Shown here: in pieces, positions 1 through 9,352 of the stretch | Layout of the letters: each line of letters opens with the position of its first letter | Position numbering within the stretch: the stretch's first letter is position 1 | From: Caldisericaceae bacterium | Lineage (GTDB): Bacteria > Caldisericota > Caldisericia > Caldisericales > Caldisericaceae | Assembly: GCA_027023025.1 (NCBI GenBank) | Contig: JALVXB010000036.1 | Span: forward strand, 13,916 to 77,915 | DNA length: 64,000 bases | Reading direction: 5' to 3' | The notes under the pieces: model-generated | Databases searched by the model: none | Told to the model about the DNA's origin: nothing | What the model saw: the letters and a program-made list of their open reading frames with translations, nothing else | Translations under genes and position numbers: made by a program

Positions 1-290
1 TTTGTAGCCAACCTATAAGGAATTGAAACTTCTTTCAAATTCCTCATTCGTTTTTACCTCTGATGTTTTTAGCCAGCCTAAAACCCGGCAAGTCAAACTC
101 TTATACTTTGTAATCAACGAAGATGTTTTTGAAACACAAATAAAAAGCGCTCGTCGTAATTCCAATTGGTAATTCCAATTGTTTGAAATTTGTACTAAAG
201 CTTTATAATTAAAGCCTAAAAGGAAGTTATGTGCAGAGAATAAAATAAAATTGCATACCAGCAAAGAGAGTAAATAATGGAGGTTTAATC

Positions 291-1166
291 GTGTTTATTA
301 ACATTGCAAGGGAACAAATAAGGCTTGGCGTAGAGGCTGCGTTGAAAAACCATTCGGACTTTTTTAACGAGTATTTTTCTACACTTGAAAATAGAGAAGA
401 ATTCCTGAAAGGCATCCCCGATATTCTGAAAACTACCGACGCTGATCTCACAAACACCAATATCAGTTTGTTATCTAAAAAATTATCATTACTTATCCCA
501 TCGATTGAAAGCGCTGGTGGCACAAGCGCAGATAAAAAACTAATAATCCCTGACTTTGTTTTCTTTATCGGGTTAAATAATTTTGACGGGCACGGGCTTA
601 TTATACGCGGCAAGCCTTATGCGTTCTTCAATATGACGCCTATAAATAGACGGCTGGAAGATAAGTCGTTTATGGTCGAATCTCAATTACTTCACGAAAC
701 TTTCCACGCAATCCACTACTTCTACTCTCCGTCGTTTTACATTAAAAATTATACTTCTATTGAGCATCGATACCTAAAAAGAATGATTGCAGAGGGGATA
801 GCATCGTACTTTACACTCGTCGCAGGCGGGAAAAAGCAAAATCTTAAAGATGCATTCTGGTTCGGACTAGTGGACGAGGAGCACTTTAAGAAGTGGGTTG
901 AAAATTGTAAGTTTAAAAAGTCCTTTGTTTACGAAACGCTCAAAAAAGTGATAACAGGTAACGGTTTTGCCCCGACATTAGATGCCCTTTTATTTTATGT
1001 TCCTGGTGCAAAACAGGAAGAGTTAATACTTGGGCGTTTTGGTTATTACTACGGATTTGAAGTAGTAAGAAGGGTTGCCGAAAAAGAAGGAACGAAAGTT
1101 CTCTACACGCCTTACGAAGAATTTACCGAGCACATCTGGCACTACTTTGAAAGCAATGACGCGTAG
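291..1166 (+). CDS. putative HExxH zinc metallopeptidase-like protein
   Basis: A 291-residue soluble protein read from a GTG codon with a GGAGG ribosome binding site 6 bases upstream. Residues 135-139 are HETFH, a classic HExxH zinc-binding and catalytic motif. A second glutamate in AEGIASYF (E168) sits where gluzincin-type peptidases place their third metal ligand. This spacing is seen in DUF2268-like and related predicted Zn proteases, but I cannot assign a named family. There is no signal peptide or membrane segment, so it should act in the cytoplasm. It stands alone, with about 290 bases of non-coding sequence before it and 170 after it. Substrate is unknown. The metal-site reading is direct; the enzymatic role is inferred. 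Confidence 0.7.
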   Translation: MFINIAREQIRLGVEAALKNHSDFFNEYFSTLENREEFLKGIPDILKTTDADLTNTNISLLSKKLSLLIPSIESAGGTSADKKLIIPDFVFFIGLNNFDGHGLIIRGKPYAFFNMTPINRRLEDKSFMVESQLLHETFHAIHYFYSPSFYIKNYTSIEHRYLKRMIAEGIASYFTLVAGGKKQNLKDAFWFGLVDEEHFKKWVENCKFKKSFVYETLKKVITGNGFAPTLDALLFYVPGAKQEELILGRFGYYYGFEVVRRVAEKEGTKVLYTPYEEFTEHIWHYFESNDA

Positions 1167-1339
1167 TGGGTTCAATGTGTGTCTGTAAATCTACACTATC
1201 CTGTAAGTTAATCCCTGCTATAATTTCCATTATGCTTTAAAGAGGCGAAAAAGTGGCGAATTGTAAAAGCCTTTGGTAATTTAAAAAATCTTAACGATGT
1301 ACGCGCAGGAGTTTCTGGTTCTGCGCAAAGGAGGTGAAA

Positions 1340-1945
1340 ATGTCTCAAGAAGTAAGGTGCGTCGTGTGCGGACGCAAGAAAACATTCCTCAAAGAAGGCC
1401 GTTTTATAGACGGCAGTTGGGCAAAAGACGAACTCCTTCCTGAAAAGTATCGCAATAAGTGGGTCTGCTCGTACGCCTGCTATAAAAAACTATTTCCAAT
1501 CGAGATAGAAAAAACATTTGTGTATAACGGGATGATAACCTGGTATCCACCGGAACTCGTCAAAGTGCTTACGAGGTATACGGATAAAGAAATTAGAGAA
1601 ATTGCAGATAAAGAAGGCGAAAACGCGATAAGTATAGTAGTAAGCGGAAAAGAAAAAGTGGTTAAAGTAAAAGAATTTTGCGAGATGATACTTAACAAGA
1701 CGCTGACAGAAAAAGACATAACAGATACTGCCAGATTACACATGCAAAACCCGTCGGAGAGGACTACACTCGAGCACACATTGAGAATTCTTGCTGCAGG
1801 CCTCGAAGAAAACCTCGTCCTTATAACAGACGACTCTGCTGAAATGGGGGCAGATGCTTTTACCCTGGAAACAAACTTTGCATTAGACGAAATGAACTCC
1901 GTAAAAGGAGATAGAATAGAAACGCACTACATTTTTGTCTGGTAA
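1340..1945 (+). CDS. hypothetical protein with N-terminal four-cysteine zinc-binding motif
   Basis: I place the start at ATG 1340, five bases after an AAGGAGGTG ribosome binding site, rather than the in-frame GTG at 1334 that lies inside that site. The product is 201 residues. C7-x2-C10 near the N terminus and a later C-x3-C (VCSYACYKK, about residues 43-47) look like a zinc ribbon or treble clef. The rest is charged, alpha/beta in character and has no membrane segment. I do not recognise the family. It is monocistronic: 170 bases upstream and about 340 bases downstream are non-coding. A nucleic-acid or adaptor role would be a guess. Confidence 0.7.
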   Translation: MSQEVRCVVCGRKKTFLKEGRFIDGSWAKDELLPEKYRNKWVCSYACYKKLFPIEIEKTFVYNGMITWYPPELVKVLTRYTDKEIREIADKEGENAISIVVSGKEKVVKVKEFCEMILNKTLTEKDITDTARLHMQNPSERTTLEHTLRILAAGLEENLVLITDDSAEMGADAFTLETNFALDEMNSVKGDRIETHYIFVW

Positions 1946-2145
1946 GCCTATTTTAGCCCGTCTACCGTCTGATATACAACTTGATATGTATATGTTAATA
2001 ATTATAATATGTGGTATAATTTACACCAAAAATTACATTAAAAGTAACATTATTGCATACTCTTAGCAGAGTAAAAATTTTGGATAAATGTGAAAGTGCT
2101 CGGAATGTTTCGTTTTATCTTATTGTAAATTTTTAATTTATCTTA

Positions 2146-2173
2146 TTGTAAAAATTTTTGCATCGTGTATAAT
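2146..2173 (+). promoter_or_regulatory. putative sigma-70 type promoter upstream of the FIST gene
   Basis: TTGTAA (2146-2151) and TATAAT (2168-2173) are separated by 16 bases, with TG directly before the -10 box. The surrounding 1946-2291 stretch is very AT-rich, contains a short internal direct repeat (TATCTTATTGTAAA-like, around 2116-2152) and has no gene. Confidence 0.45.
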
Positions 2174-2291
2174 AATAATGGGGTTCTTTAGAATAAACTT
2201 AATTATTCTACACTACTGATTTATCTTTGCACGAATTTTTTAATTATTTATTTGAACCCTAAATTTATATAAATTGGGAGGGTAATTATGT

Positions 2292-3551
2292 ATGTGCGCG
2301 ATTGAAGTAAACAAAGGAGTGAACAAGGAAGTATTGAGTGTTGGCGTGGGGCAGTCGACAAACCCCAAAGAAGCAATAAGGGCTGCAGTTGAAAAGACGG
2401 GCAAGCCTGACCTTACTATTGTATTCTTTTCGTCTGCGTTTAGTGCAGAAGAAGTTTTTAATTCCATAAAGGAAGAAGTAGGCAACTCGGACATTATTGG
2501 TGGAACAACCGCAGGAGAGTATTCCAGCGCGGTCAGCAAACCAATGACGGGCACCGTTGCCGTAATGACGCTTAAAAGCCACTACTTAAAAGTGGGTGTT
2601 GGCGTAGGAAACGACATTTCGGAGAATCCTTTTGAAAGTGGTAGGGAAGCGGTGCACAAGGCATACGCTTCTTTAAAAGACAATCCTACTGCCTCGGCTA
2701 TTCTGTCTCTTACTTACATGAGCAAAAACAGCCCGGATCTTTTGAAAGTTAAGCCGTTTGTCAGCATCGTGCTTCCGGACGGCATGAGCGGACAGGAAGA
2801 GGAATTTTTAAGGGGGATGATTTCCGGAGTGGGAAGTAACCTGCCTATCGTAGGTGGCTCAACGGGTGACGACCTGAAGTTTGAAAAGACTTATCAATTT
2901 GCAAATGGTGTGTATACGAACTCTGGCGTCGTTGCCATTTTGAGCAGTGTCTTGAAAATAGGCGTGGGTTATGGACATCCGTACTTTCCAACGCAAAAAG
3001 GCGCAATCGTTACGAAGTCGAGTGGAAGAGTCGTTTACGAACTCAACGGAAGGCCTGCTGAAGATGTAATGAAGGAACTGCTCGAGACAGAGCAACTTAC
3101 TCCGGAAGTTCTGGCAAAAAAACCTATGGGCGTGAAGTCGTCGGATGTTTTTGGTGAGTATGTAATAAAGAGTGCGATGAAGCCTAACGGAGACGGAAGT
3201 GTTACTTTCTATGCCGAGGTAAACGAGGGAAGTTACCTCACCGTAATGGATACCAATAGGGAGTACACGATTGAATCGTTTAAGAATGCGTTGAACAGTG
3301 CAATAGAAAATGCAGGCTCTCCGAAGAAAATTGGTGCAATTATTATATTTAACTGCATCTTACGGCACCTCGTAAAGGAGAGGCTCGGAGTGAACGATGT
3401 CGACATAATTCACGAAATGCTCGGCGATGTGCCCGTAATTGGCTTTAACACTTACGGGGAGCAGGGCGCAACGAAAGGTGGCTCTATAGGACACTACAAC
3501 CAGACTTCGACAATCCTCGTTATTGGAGACGAAATTATTTCGCAAAAGTAA
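2292..3551 (+). CDS. FIST N and C domain signal-transduction protein
   Basis: This 419-residue protein matches the FIST architecture. An N-terminal FIST domain (about residues 10-200) includes the IIGGTTAGEYSS and VGGSTGDD glycine-rich turns. A FIST_C domain (about 215-400) ends in the GFNTYGEQG motif. FIST domains are proposed small-ligand (amino-acid-like) sensors, usually linked to chemotaxis or c-di-GMP proteins. Here it stands alone with no kinase or HD-GYP partner adjacent; the nearest c-di-GMP-type protein is the HD-GYP receptor about 9 kb away. ATG 2292 follows GGGAGGG with 9-base spacing, whereas the ATG at 2288 hits a stop after five codons. No signal peptide is seen, so it should be cytoplasmic. 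Confidence 0.88.
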   Translation: MCAIEVNKGVNKEVLSVGVGQSTNPKEAIRAAVEKTGKPDLTIVFFSSAFSAEEVFNSIKEEVGNSDIIGGTTAGEYSSAVSKPMTGTVAVMTLKSHYLKVGVGVGNDISENPFESGREAVHKAYASLKDNPTASAILSLTYMSKNSPDLLKVKPFVSIVLPDGMSGQEEEFLRGMISGVGSNLPIVGGSTGDDLKFEKTYQFANGVYTNSGVVAILSSVLKIGVGYGHPYFPTQKGAIVTKSSGRVVYELNGRPAEDVMKELLETEQLTPEVLAKKPMGVKSSDVFGEYVIKSAMKPNGDGSVTFYAEVNEGSYLTVMDTNREYTIESFKNALNSAIENAGSPKKIGAIIIFNCILRHLVKERLGVNDVDIIHEMLGDVPVIGFNTYGEQGATKGGSIGHYNQTSTILVIGDEIISQK

Positions 3552-3569
3552 GTTTGGTGCGGTGATTTA

Positions 3570-3600
3570 ATGCGCAGGTATTACACCTGCGCATTTTTTA
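3570..3600 (+). terminator. intrinsic terminator after the FIST gene
   Basis: A perfect 10-bp inverted repeat, ATGCGCAGGT (3570-3579) and ACCTGCGCAT (3585-3594), encloses a 5-base loop and runs into a T-rich tail. It lies 19 bases past the FIST stop codon. Confidence 0.92.
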
Positions 3601-3651
3601 TTTCTGGATAGGTTAGTGTGTAATTTTTAAAGGCGTTACTCGATTTGCAGC

Positions 3652-3879
3652 GTGGCGAAGGGCAGGATGAAAAGAGAAAAACAAAAAGCAAAAGATAGGA
3701 TTGTGCGCTTTGATGAATACGGTACAGAACACTTTAACGAAAATCTGAAAGGCGAACCTGACGAGCGGAGAGTGCGCATCAGAAAGTTTTCTCCTCTTGC
3801 AAGAAAAGTCATCATCTGGTTTGTTCTCTCTTCTATATTTTTGGTGATAATTGTTTTTATACTGTTTGGAGTGCTGTAA
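3652..3879 (+). CDS. small single-pass membrane protein, C-terminal anchor
   Basis: A 75-residue basic protein with one strongly hydrophobic segment at its C terminus (about residues 50-74). The N-terminal two-thirds is highly charged (Lys, Arg, Glu, Asp), so it probably has a cytoplasmic head with a tail anchor. The start is uncertain: GTG 3652 has no good ribosome binding site, while in-frame ATG 3667 directly follows GGGCAGG. No family recognised. It sits between the FIST terminator and a 1.1-kb non-coding stretch. Confidence 0.5.
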   Translation: MAKGRMKREKQKAKDRIVRFDEYGTEHFNENLKGEPDERRVRIRKFSPLARKVIIWFVLSSIFLVIIVFILFGVL

Positions 3880-4084
3880 ATTACTACGAAAGTGAATTGA
3901 TGTGAAATTAGTGTCTGCAAATTATCTATAAAGGCGTGTGTGGTATCGTTTATTGCCAGGCAGAAGTTAAAAACTAACTTACAAACGAGATACTTTTGGG
4001 ACTTTCTGCAAAAACCGAGCTAAAAACTTTTCCACGCGCATTGTAATTTTTCTCGTAAATTGAAAGCGCTTCCAGTGTTTATGA

Positions 4085-4230
4085 CTATCCTGATAAATAT
4101 TTCTCCTTCTTTAAAATAGTAACTGCGTTTTTTCGTCTGTATGCAGTGTGTGCGTAAGTTGCGATTATAACTACGCATAGGACGATTTCTCTCTTCGCCA
4201 TCCTCTAGCGAACATTTTTCTTTTCCGTCG
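4085..4230 (+). repeat. 146-base dispersed repeat, copy 1
   Basis: Identical at 145 of 146 positions to 7595-7740 (the difference is A versus G at 4212/7722). It contains an imperfect inverted repeat TGCGTAAGTT...AACTACGCA (about 4151-4177) with one bulged A, so a folded RNA or mobile element is possible. It ends within a GTCG/CCTCTAGCGAGC-type palindromic element. Confidence 0.9.
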
Positions 4231-4671
4231 TCGTATGCAAAGACGGAATGTTAAGGAATGCAGCAATAATCGGCACTTGATGAATTTATCAGACATTTTA
4301 TCTCATACGAACAATTTTTCGTTTCTCGGCCAGATTTTGCCCACTTTTGACCCTTAAGAAATCCTTTATTTATGTGGGTTTCTATTTTCGGTAATTTTAT
4401 TCAAAATGATAATTTCAGGGCAATTTTTGAGAAATGCTGATAAACACAGGTTTTATTGCGATTTTCTTATGCCCTAAAATAAGGCCGTTTAACGCATTTT
4501 GCAGGTATAATTACCCGATTTTTCTCAAGATTGCGCTCTACGGGCCCTAAATTAGCGATTTTGAAATGAGCACCGATCAATACAGGGTTTGTTCAAGATT
4601 ATTTTCCTATTCTGAGCCGTTTTTGACAAAACCTTCTGTAAGTAGTCTTTAATAGGAACGAAGTGCATTGC

Positions 4672-4850
4672 CGTTAAGGCAGAGTCTCTTCGCTGCGCTC
4701 AGAGTGACTTGTTAGTTACGCTTTTCAAAAGGTAAGGTGATTAAGGCAGAGATGCTTCACTTCGTTCAGCATGACAGGAATGGAGTCGTCCTCTAGCGAG
4801 CATTTTTCTTTTCCGTCGTCCTGAGCCGTCTTTGCGAAGGATCTCAGAAG
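4672..4850. repeat. cluster of short dispersed palindromic elements
   Basis: Two copies of the GCAGAG-type element (about 4672-4708 and 4741-4776, ending GTGAC or ATGAC) are followed by a compound of the GTCGTCC...GCGAAGGATCTC type (about 4789-4850). The same families recur at more than a dozen intergenic sites in this window. Confidence 0.85.
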
Positions 4851-5029
4851 GGCCTCACGCATTTGAAAAAGTACAGGATTCGTTTTTTAATTCTTAGTTA
4901 TAAAGGTGTGGGATTTTGGATTATGAACGAGTAAAAATGAACAAAGACTAAATGGTTGAGCCCTTTGTAAGGCAGTGTTTTGAGTCGTTTAGAGCAATAC
5001 AAAGCATCTAAAGGAAGGCGTGGAATTAT

Positions 5030-6595
5030 CTATCTTTTCGTGGACGCATCAGGTGGGTTGAAAATGTTACAGTACATAACTACTCGCCCTGCAGGGATCG
5101 TTTTTCCGGAATAAGTGTCTTTTTCCGTGCGAACTGTAACTTCAACTGAGTGGTTGCAAGCCTTAAACAGGTTTCTGCTAAACAGGTCGTAGCAGTACTT
5201 ATTTGCTGGAAGGAATTTGCTGGAAAGGCGTATTTTTTGCTCTATGCTTTGCCCGAAGTACACGAGTACGAACCCGTTTTCGTAAAAGCGCACGGCGTAA
5301 TTTTCTTTTTCGTTTTTCGTGAAAGTTTTCCCGAGAGGTTTCCCGAGGTTTGCAAAGTACACCTCGTCTTTTTCCAGCCTGCTGTCAAACGGCACTCCAA
5401 GGTATGCCGTTTCTCCTACGAGTTTTGCCGTAGCAAAGGATAGGTAGATTGCCTTTCTGGGTGGCTCTGCAATGTACTTTCCGATTGAGCGGTCAAATAC
5501 GAACTCGGGTGCAGCATAGTTCATAAAGACGAACTTTTTAAAGTCTTTGCTTCCGTAGCGTTTAACGAGATTTTCAACATAATTTAAATAGTATAATGTG
5601 TCGTTAAATGTTTCTTTGCCTTCTTCGCTTACGGGGAAGTACATAGTGTAAGGCACATCTATCGTTCCGTAATTCTCCGTCTCTATTCTTTGAGTTGTAT
5701 CTGAAGTTCCCGTAATGTAAGATTCTGCCATGTCGTAATTTGTATACGGCAGTACATTTTTTGCGTTTCTGTATCCCTGGTTTGTGAAGATAATGTAACC
5801 GTCAGGAAGAAGTTTTCTTTTGAGGGAATCGTAAAATGTACCGACTACGGTTTTGTAATTTAAAGAAGGGTGTTTACGCGTGAAGTTACTTTTAATCTGT
5901 GAATACTCTGGCTCGTCTATAAAAATACCTGGTGCCCAGTCCCAGAATACGCCTGTGTAGAAGTGTTTTTTCAGGAAGTTCTCCGTAAATGAGACTCTTT
6001 TGCTTATTACGGCAGGATTGCCGAAGTCCAGATAGTATTCGCGTGCAAAGTCGTACCCCATGCTTTCCGTGTGCGGGAATGGCCCGTCCGGGTTCAGCGT
6101 AGTTTCGTTTCTATTCTTATAAACCCAATTCGTAAAAGGATAATTCTCCCCGCTTAGGTAGTAGTAAACGGCAGGCATCCAGTCGTAACACAGAACTTCA
6201 CTTACGCCGTTTTTCTTAAGAAAAGTAATCGTTTCTGGGCGAGCACTGTCACCGACGCCTCCTATCTCTACGATGTCGAATCGTGCAAGCCACTTCAGCA
6301 TTCCATATTTAAGTGAGGTATAGGACGAGGCAAAGTCTCCCCTTTTTGTTGGATAGGTGAGGTATGTATGTAGTTCGTGTGGTGCCTTGCTTAAAGTTTC
6401 AAGTGTTCCGTTTTGCAGAATACAGACGGCTTTCTTTTGTCTTAAAACCGTGTCTTTTAAAATGGGTGCGGCTTTTGTGTTCGTAAAGATTAAGGTCGCC
6501 GTGGTAAAAATGATAATCAGAACTGCAAGGGTAACTGCTTTTAAAGTTTTTTTATGTCCGTTTTTTGTTGCTATATAATTTTTACTTCTGTTCAT
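5030..6595 (-). CDS. secreted or membrane-anchored glycoside-hydrolase-like TIM-barrel protein
   Basis: 521 residues. A basic N terminus and one hydrophobic stretch (about residues 18-38) form a signal anchor, so the body lies outside the cytoplasm. Features such as DIVEIGG, GVFWDWAPGIFIDEPE and YIIFTNQGYRNA resemble the barrel strands of the hypothetical glycosyl-hydrolase-like families (for example GHL15/DUF4015-type). The Asp and Glu residues of WDWAP...DEPE are candidate catalytic acids. Activity on a polysaccharide is inferred only. No Shine-Dalgarno precedes the ATG. Instead TTGACT and CATAAT boxes lie so that transcription would start at about the ATG. It is transcribed away from the neighbouring DUF2726 gene. 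Confidence 0.6.
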   Translation of the reverse strand: MNRSKNYIATKNGHKKTLKAVTLAVLIIIFTTATLIFTNTKAAPILKDTVLRQKKAVCILQNGTLETLSKAPHELHTYLTYPTKRGDFASSYTSLKYGMLKWLARFDIVEIGGVGDSARPETITFLKKNGVSEVLCYDWMPAVYYYLSGENYPFTNWVYKNRNETTLNPDGPFPHTESMGYDFAREYYLDFGNPAVISKRVSFTENFLKKHFYTGVFWDWAPGIFIDEPEYSQIKSNFTRKHPSLNYKTVVGTFYDSLKRKLLPDGYIIFTNQGYRNAKNVLPYTNYDMAESYITGTSDTTQRIETENYGTIDVPYTMYFPVSEEGKETFNDTLYYLNYVENLVKRYGSKDFKKFVFMNYAAPEFVFDRSIGKYIAEPPRKAIYLSFATAKLVGETAYLGVPFDSRLEKDEVYFANLGKPLGKTFTKNEKENYAVRFYENGFVLVYFGQSIEQKIRLSSKFLPANKYCYDLFSRNLFKACNHSVEVTVRTEKDTYSGKTIPAGRVVMYCNIFNPPDASTKR

Positions 6596-6601
6596 ATTGA
6601 A

Positions 6602-6629
6602 ATTATGGCAATGTTCAAGTTTAAGTCAA
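6602..6629 (-). promoter_or_regulatory. promoter of the glycosidase-like gene, leaderless arrangement
   Basis: On the minus strand TTGACT (6629-6624) and CATAAT (6607-6602) are 16 bases apart. Only six bases (6601-6596) separate the -10 box from the ATG at 6595-6593, and no ribosome binding site is present. Confidence 0.65.
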
Positions 6630-6795
6630 TACTATTTGAAGTTTGCCTATTGTAAGGGTAATTCCTGGCGTGTATAAGTCTTTCTGAAGAAAGGCGACTA
6701 ACTCTGTCTAAATCAGGAACTTCTCGGGATTTGGTAAAAGTGACTCGTTATAATAAAATAAAAAAACTTACCTGAAGTAGTAAAAGGAGGTTTTT

Positions 6796-7299
6796 ATGGT
6801 GCTTGACGCAAAAACTTTTTTACTGGCTATCGTAATAGTTGCGGCAGTAATTGCCGTCGTTATTCTTGCTGCCTTACTATCTCCTAAAAAGGAGAAGTTT
6901 GCATTCAAACTAAAGAAGACATTCCTCTCCAGAAAAGAAAAGGAAATTTTTATTTATCTCGTAAACGAAGGCTACATTCCCTGTCCGAAAGTGCGTGTTG
7001 CGGACTTTATGTACAAAGCGGACAAAAAGGAGTCTATTTCTAAAATTTCACAGAGGAGCGTTGACTTCCTCGTCTGTGCGGATGACTTCAAACCCGTATT
7101 TGCCGTGCTTATACGCAAAAGTTCTGACAGAAAGGCAAATGCAAACATGTATTTAAAGTCGCTTCTTGATAAGGCAGGACTCCCTGCGTATCTCGTAAGT
7201 GACGAAGAAGACTTAAAGAAACAGTTAGAAAAAGCGAAGGAAGCAAAGAAGGCTGCGGAGAATAAAGAAACGGATAACGAAGAGAAAATTAAAAATTAA
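6796..7299 (+). CDS. membrane-anchored DUF2726 (nuclease-fold-like) protein
   Basis: 167 residues. Residues 7-29 form a transmembrane helix, followed by a basic cytoplasmic domain. Residues about 35-145 match the DUF2726 pattern: conserved FLSRKEKEIF-type opening, then RSVDFLVCADDFKPVFAVLI (a strand with Asp, reminiscent of restriction-endonuclease-like folds) and a final LPAYLVSDEEDL. The C terminus is a Lys/Glu-rich helix. Such domains are suspected nucleases or nucleic-acid binders, but the function is unproven. ATG follows AAAGGAGG with 5-base spacing. A hairpin closes the gene, so it is probably monocistronic. Confidence 0.7.
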   Translation: MVLDAKTFLLAIVIVAAVIAVVILAALLSPKKEKFAFKLKKTFLSRKEKEIFIYLVNEGYIPCPKVRVADFMYKADKKESISKISQRSVDFLVCADDFKPVFAVLIRKSSDRKANANMYLKSLLDKAGLPAYLVSDEEDLKKQLEKAKEAKKAAENKETDNEEKIKN

Positions 7300-7323
7300 A
7301 ACTGCTGCAGGTTGCAGCAGTTT
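7299..7323 (+). terminator. hairpin at the end of the DUF2726 gene
   Basis: A perfect 11-bp inverted repeat, AAACTGCTGCA and TGCAGCAGTTT, with loop GGT starts at the last base of the stop codon. It lacks a long T tract, so it may act as an mRNA-stabilising end rather than a strong terminator. Confidence 0.6.
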
Positions 7324-7993
7324 ATGGGTTATAAAAAACTTTAAAGACGCGCTTTGCTTTTACAAAGATGTCTTTTGTAAGAGGCTCGTACGGATTTTAA
7401 AAAACCGTAGATTGTAAGAAGAGTATAAAGTATTGTGCCTGTCCGTGTGGACTTTGTGGCTGCAAAAGCTGTAAAAAATTTAGTTTGCTTTATCCTTGCG
7501 GGGTTAATCGAACTTATTAACACCTTGCATTCTAAACATTCTGGAATATAGTTTAGCAAGTAGAATGTTATGCTAAAATCCCGGAGAGTTATAGCTATCC
7601 TGATAAATATTTCTCCTTCTTTAAAATAGTAACTGCGTTTTTTCGTCTGTATGCAGTGTGTGCGTAAGTTGCGATTATAACTACGCATAGGACGATTTCT
7701 CTCTTCGCCATCCTCTAGCGAGCATTTTTCTTTTCCGTCGCCCTGGCCGCTTTTACGAAGGGCCTCATCTCACTTAAAAAAGAGGCAAATTCTCTTTCTA
7801 TTATTAGATATAAAGACGCGTGATTTTAGAATGTTATAAGAGTAAAATTGCTGCGAATGTCATTTTCAAATTCCTCTAATTGTAAAATGTCGTATGTTGA
7901 CATCTTTTGTGCCTGTCCTAAAATTTATACAGCAGGCTGCGCCAGTTTTTAAGTTTTTGGTTTGCAGCTGCAAAATTATAAAGGAGGTGCATT
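7324..7993. other. intergenic region with 146-base repeat
   Basis: About 670 bases with no supported gene. It carries copy 2 of the 146-base repeat and, after it, a degenerate continuation (7741-7860) that also resembles the sequence at about 4851-4940. AT-rich sequence leads to the gntP ribosome binding site. Confidence 0.65.
7595..7740 (+). repeat. 146-base dispersed repeat, copy 2
   Basis: Same orientation and 145/146 identity with 4085-4230, 3.5 kb away. Loss of identity is abrupt at both ends, as expected for a recent duplication or transposition. Confidence 0.9.
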
Positions 7994-9343
7994 ATGGCAG
8001 GTTGGTGGCTGCTTGTCGTACTGCTACTTGCGATTATCTTTATCGTTTATGCAACAGGCAAGCTTAAGCTCAACGCGTTCCTTGCGTTATTGCTTGCTGC
8101 GTACTTCACAGGTCTACTCGTGGGAATGCCTGGTGACAAAATCCTTTCTGCAATTACAGGCGGGTTTGGCAAAACTCTTGGCTACATCGGTATCGTGATT
8201 GCAGCAGGAACGATTATGGGGACTTATCTGGAAAAGTCTGGTGGAGCGCTCTCTATGGCAGAGGCAATTTTGAAGTGGGTTGGAAAGAAAAATGCTGCAC
8301 TTGCAATGTCTATTACAGGTTTCTTTGTGTCTATTCCCGTTTTCTGTGATTCTGGTTTTGTTATCCTTTCGCCTTTGAACAATGCACTTGCCGCAGCAGT
8401 AGGTGAAAGCGCTGCAGTGTTTGAGGTTGCGCTAAGCACGGGATTGTATGCGACGCACTGTCTTGTTCCTCCTACTCCAGGGCCGATAGCTGCAGCCGGC
8501 ATCTTAAAGGCAGACCTTGGCACGGTAATAGGACTTGGGCTTATTGCGTCTATTCCTGCAATGCTCGCAGGTTATTGGTATGCGGTAAAAGTGGCGCGCA
8601 AGTGGTATGTAAAGCCAAATGTTACGGAAAGTTACGAAGATTTGAAAAAGCACTTTGGAAAGTTGCCAGCAGCATGGAAGGCATTTACTCCAATTTTTAC
8701 TCCGATTGTCCTGATCCTTTTGAAATCTCTTGCTGATTTTCCTTCTCACATATTTGGCACGGGTATTTTTAAGTCGGTTATTGACTTTATCGGTAATCCG
8801 AATACTGCACTTATCATAGCTGTATTCCTTGCGATGTGGCTTCTCATAGAAAAGAGAAACGCAAAATCAATTCCTGAGTGGACGAACAAAGGGCTCTCCA
8901 ATGCAGCAATCATCATTCTTATTACCGGCGCGGGCGGCGCGTTCGGTTCTGTGTTAAAGGCAAGCGGCATAGGAAGTTATCTTGGCAGTTCGCTTTCCCA
9001 CGCACACCTTGGGATCTTACTTCCGTTTGTAATATCTGCGGCGCTTAAAACCGCGCAGGGCTCTTCTACAGTTGCTTTGATTACTACGCCAGCACTCGTT
9101 GCTCCGATTTTACCTTCTTTAGGGCTGGCATCTCCTGTGGGGCTTGCGCTTACGGTGCTTTCAATTGGTGCAGGCTCAATGGTCGTGTCGCACGTAAACG
9201 ACAGTTACTTCTGGGTGGTGAACCTGTTCTCTGGTAACAAAGATGTAACTCTTGGATACAAGACGCAGACGATGGCAACCTTTGTCGAAGGGATTGCTGC
9301 GCTTCTCACCGTGATTGTCCTTGCCGTTCTGTTCGTACATTAA
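7994..9343 (+). CDS. gntP: GntP-family gluconate/glycerate permease
   Basis: 449 residues with about 12 hydrophobic segments, the usual size for GntP transporters. Family signatures include the N-terminal LALLLAAYFTGLLVGMP, VFCDSGFVILSP with its conserved Asp in the first half, ITGAGGAFGSVLKASG, and the closing GSMVVSHVNDSYFWVV. GntP proteins are proton symporters for gluconate and related sugar acids in the cytoplasmic membrane. The next gene, nine bases downstream, is a glycerate 2-kinase, so D-glycerate is a likely substrate. ATG follows AAGGAGGTG. The long untranscribed-looking stretch upstream suggests that transcription of the pair begins near here. Confidence 0.92.
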   Translation: MAGWWLLVVLLLAIIFIVYATGKLKLNAFLALLLAAYFTGLLVGMPGDKILSAITGGFGKTLGYIGIVIAAGTIMGTYLEKSGGALSMAEAILKWVGKKNAALAMSITGFFVSIPVFCDSGFVILSPLNNALAAAVGESAAVFEVALSTGLYATHCLVPPTPGPIAAAGILKADLGTVIGLGLIASIPAMLAGYWYAVKVARKWYVKPNVTESYEDLKKHFGKLPAAWKAFTPIFTPIVLILLKSLADFPSHIFGTGIFKSVIDFIGNPNTALIIAVFLAMWLLIEKRNAKSIPEWTNKGLSNAAIIILITGAGGAFGSVLKASGIGSYLGSSLSHAHLGILLPFVISAALKTAQGSSTVALITTPALVAPILPSLGLASPVGLALTVLSIGAGSMVVSHVNDSYFWVVNLFSGNKDVTLGYKTQTMATFVEGIAALLTVIVLAVLFVH

Positions 9344-9352
9344 TTGTGCATT

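Larger units (their letters stand above)
3880..5029. other. 1.15-kb intergenic region with dispersed repeats
   Basis: No credible gene on either strand. It contains copy 1 of a 146-base repeat (4085-4230) and a cluster of short palindromic elements at 4672-4850. The sequence between them is low-complexity AT-rich DNA. The nearby genes read away from or into it without an obvious terminator. Confidence 0.7.

Noticed and set aside
1-290. Minus-strand frame at 13-264
   Set aside because: No ribosome binding site, atypical composition and no recognisable family; treated as non-coding.
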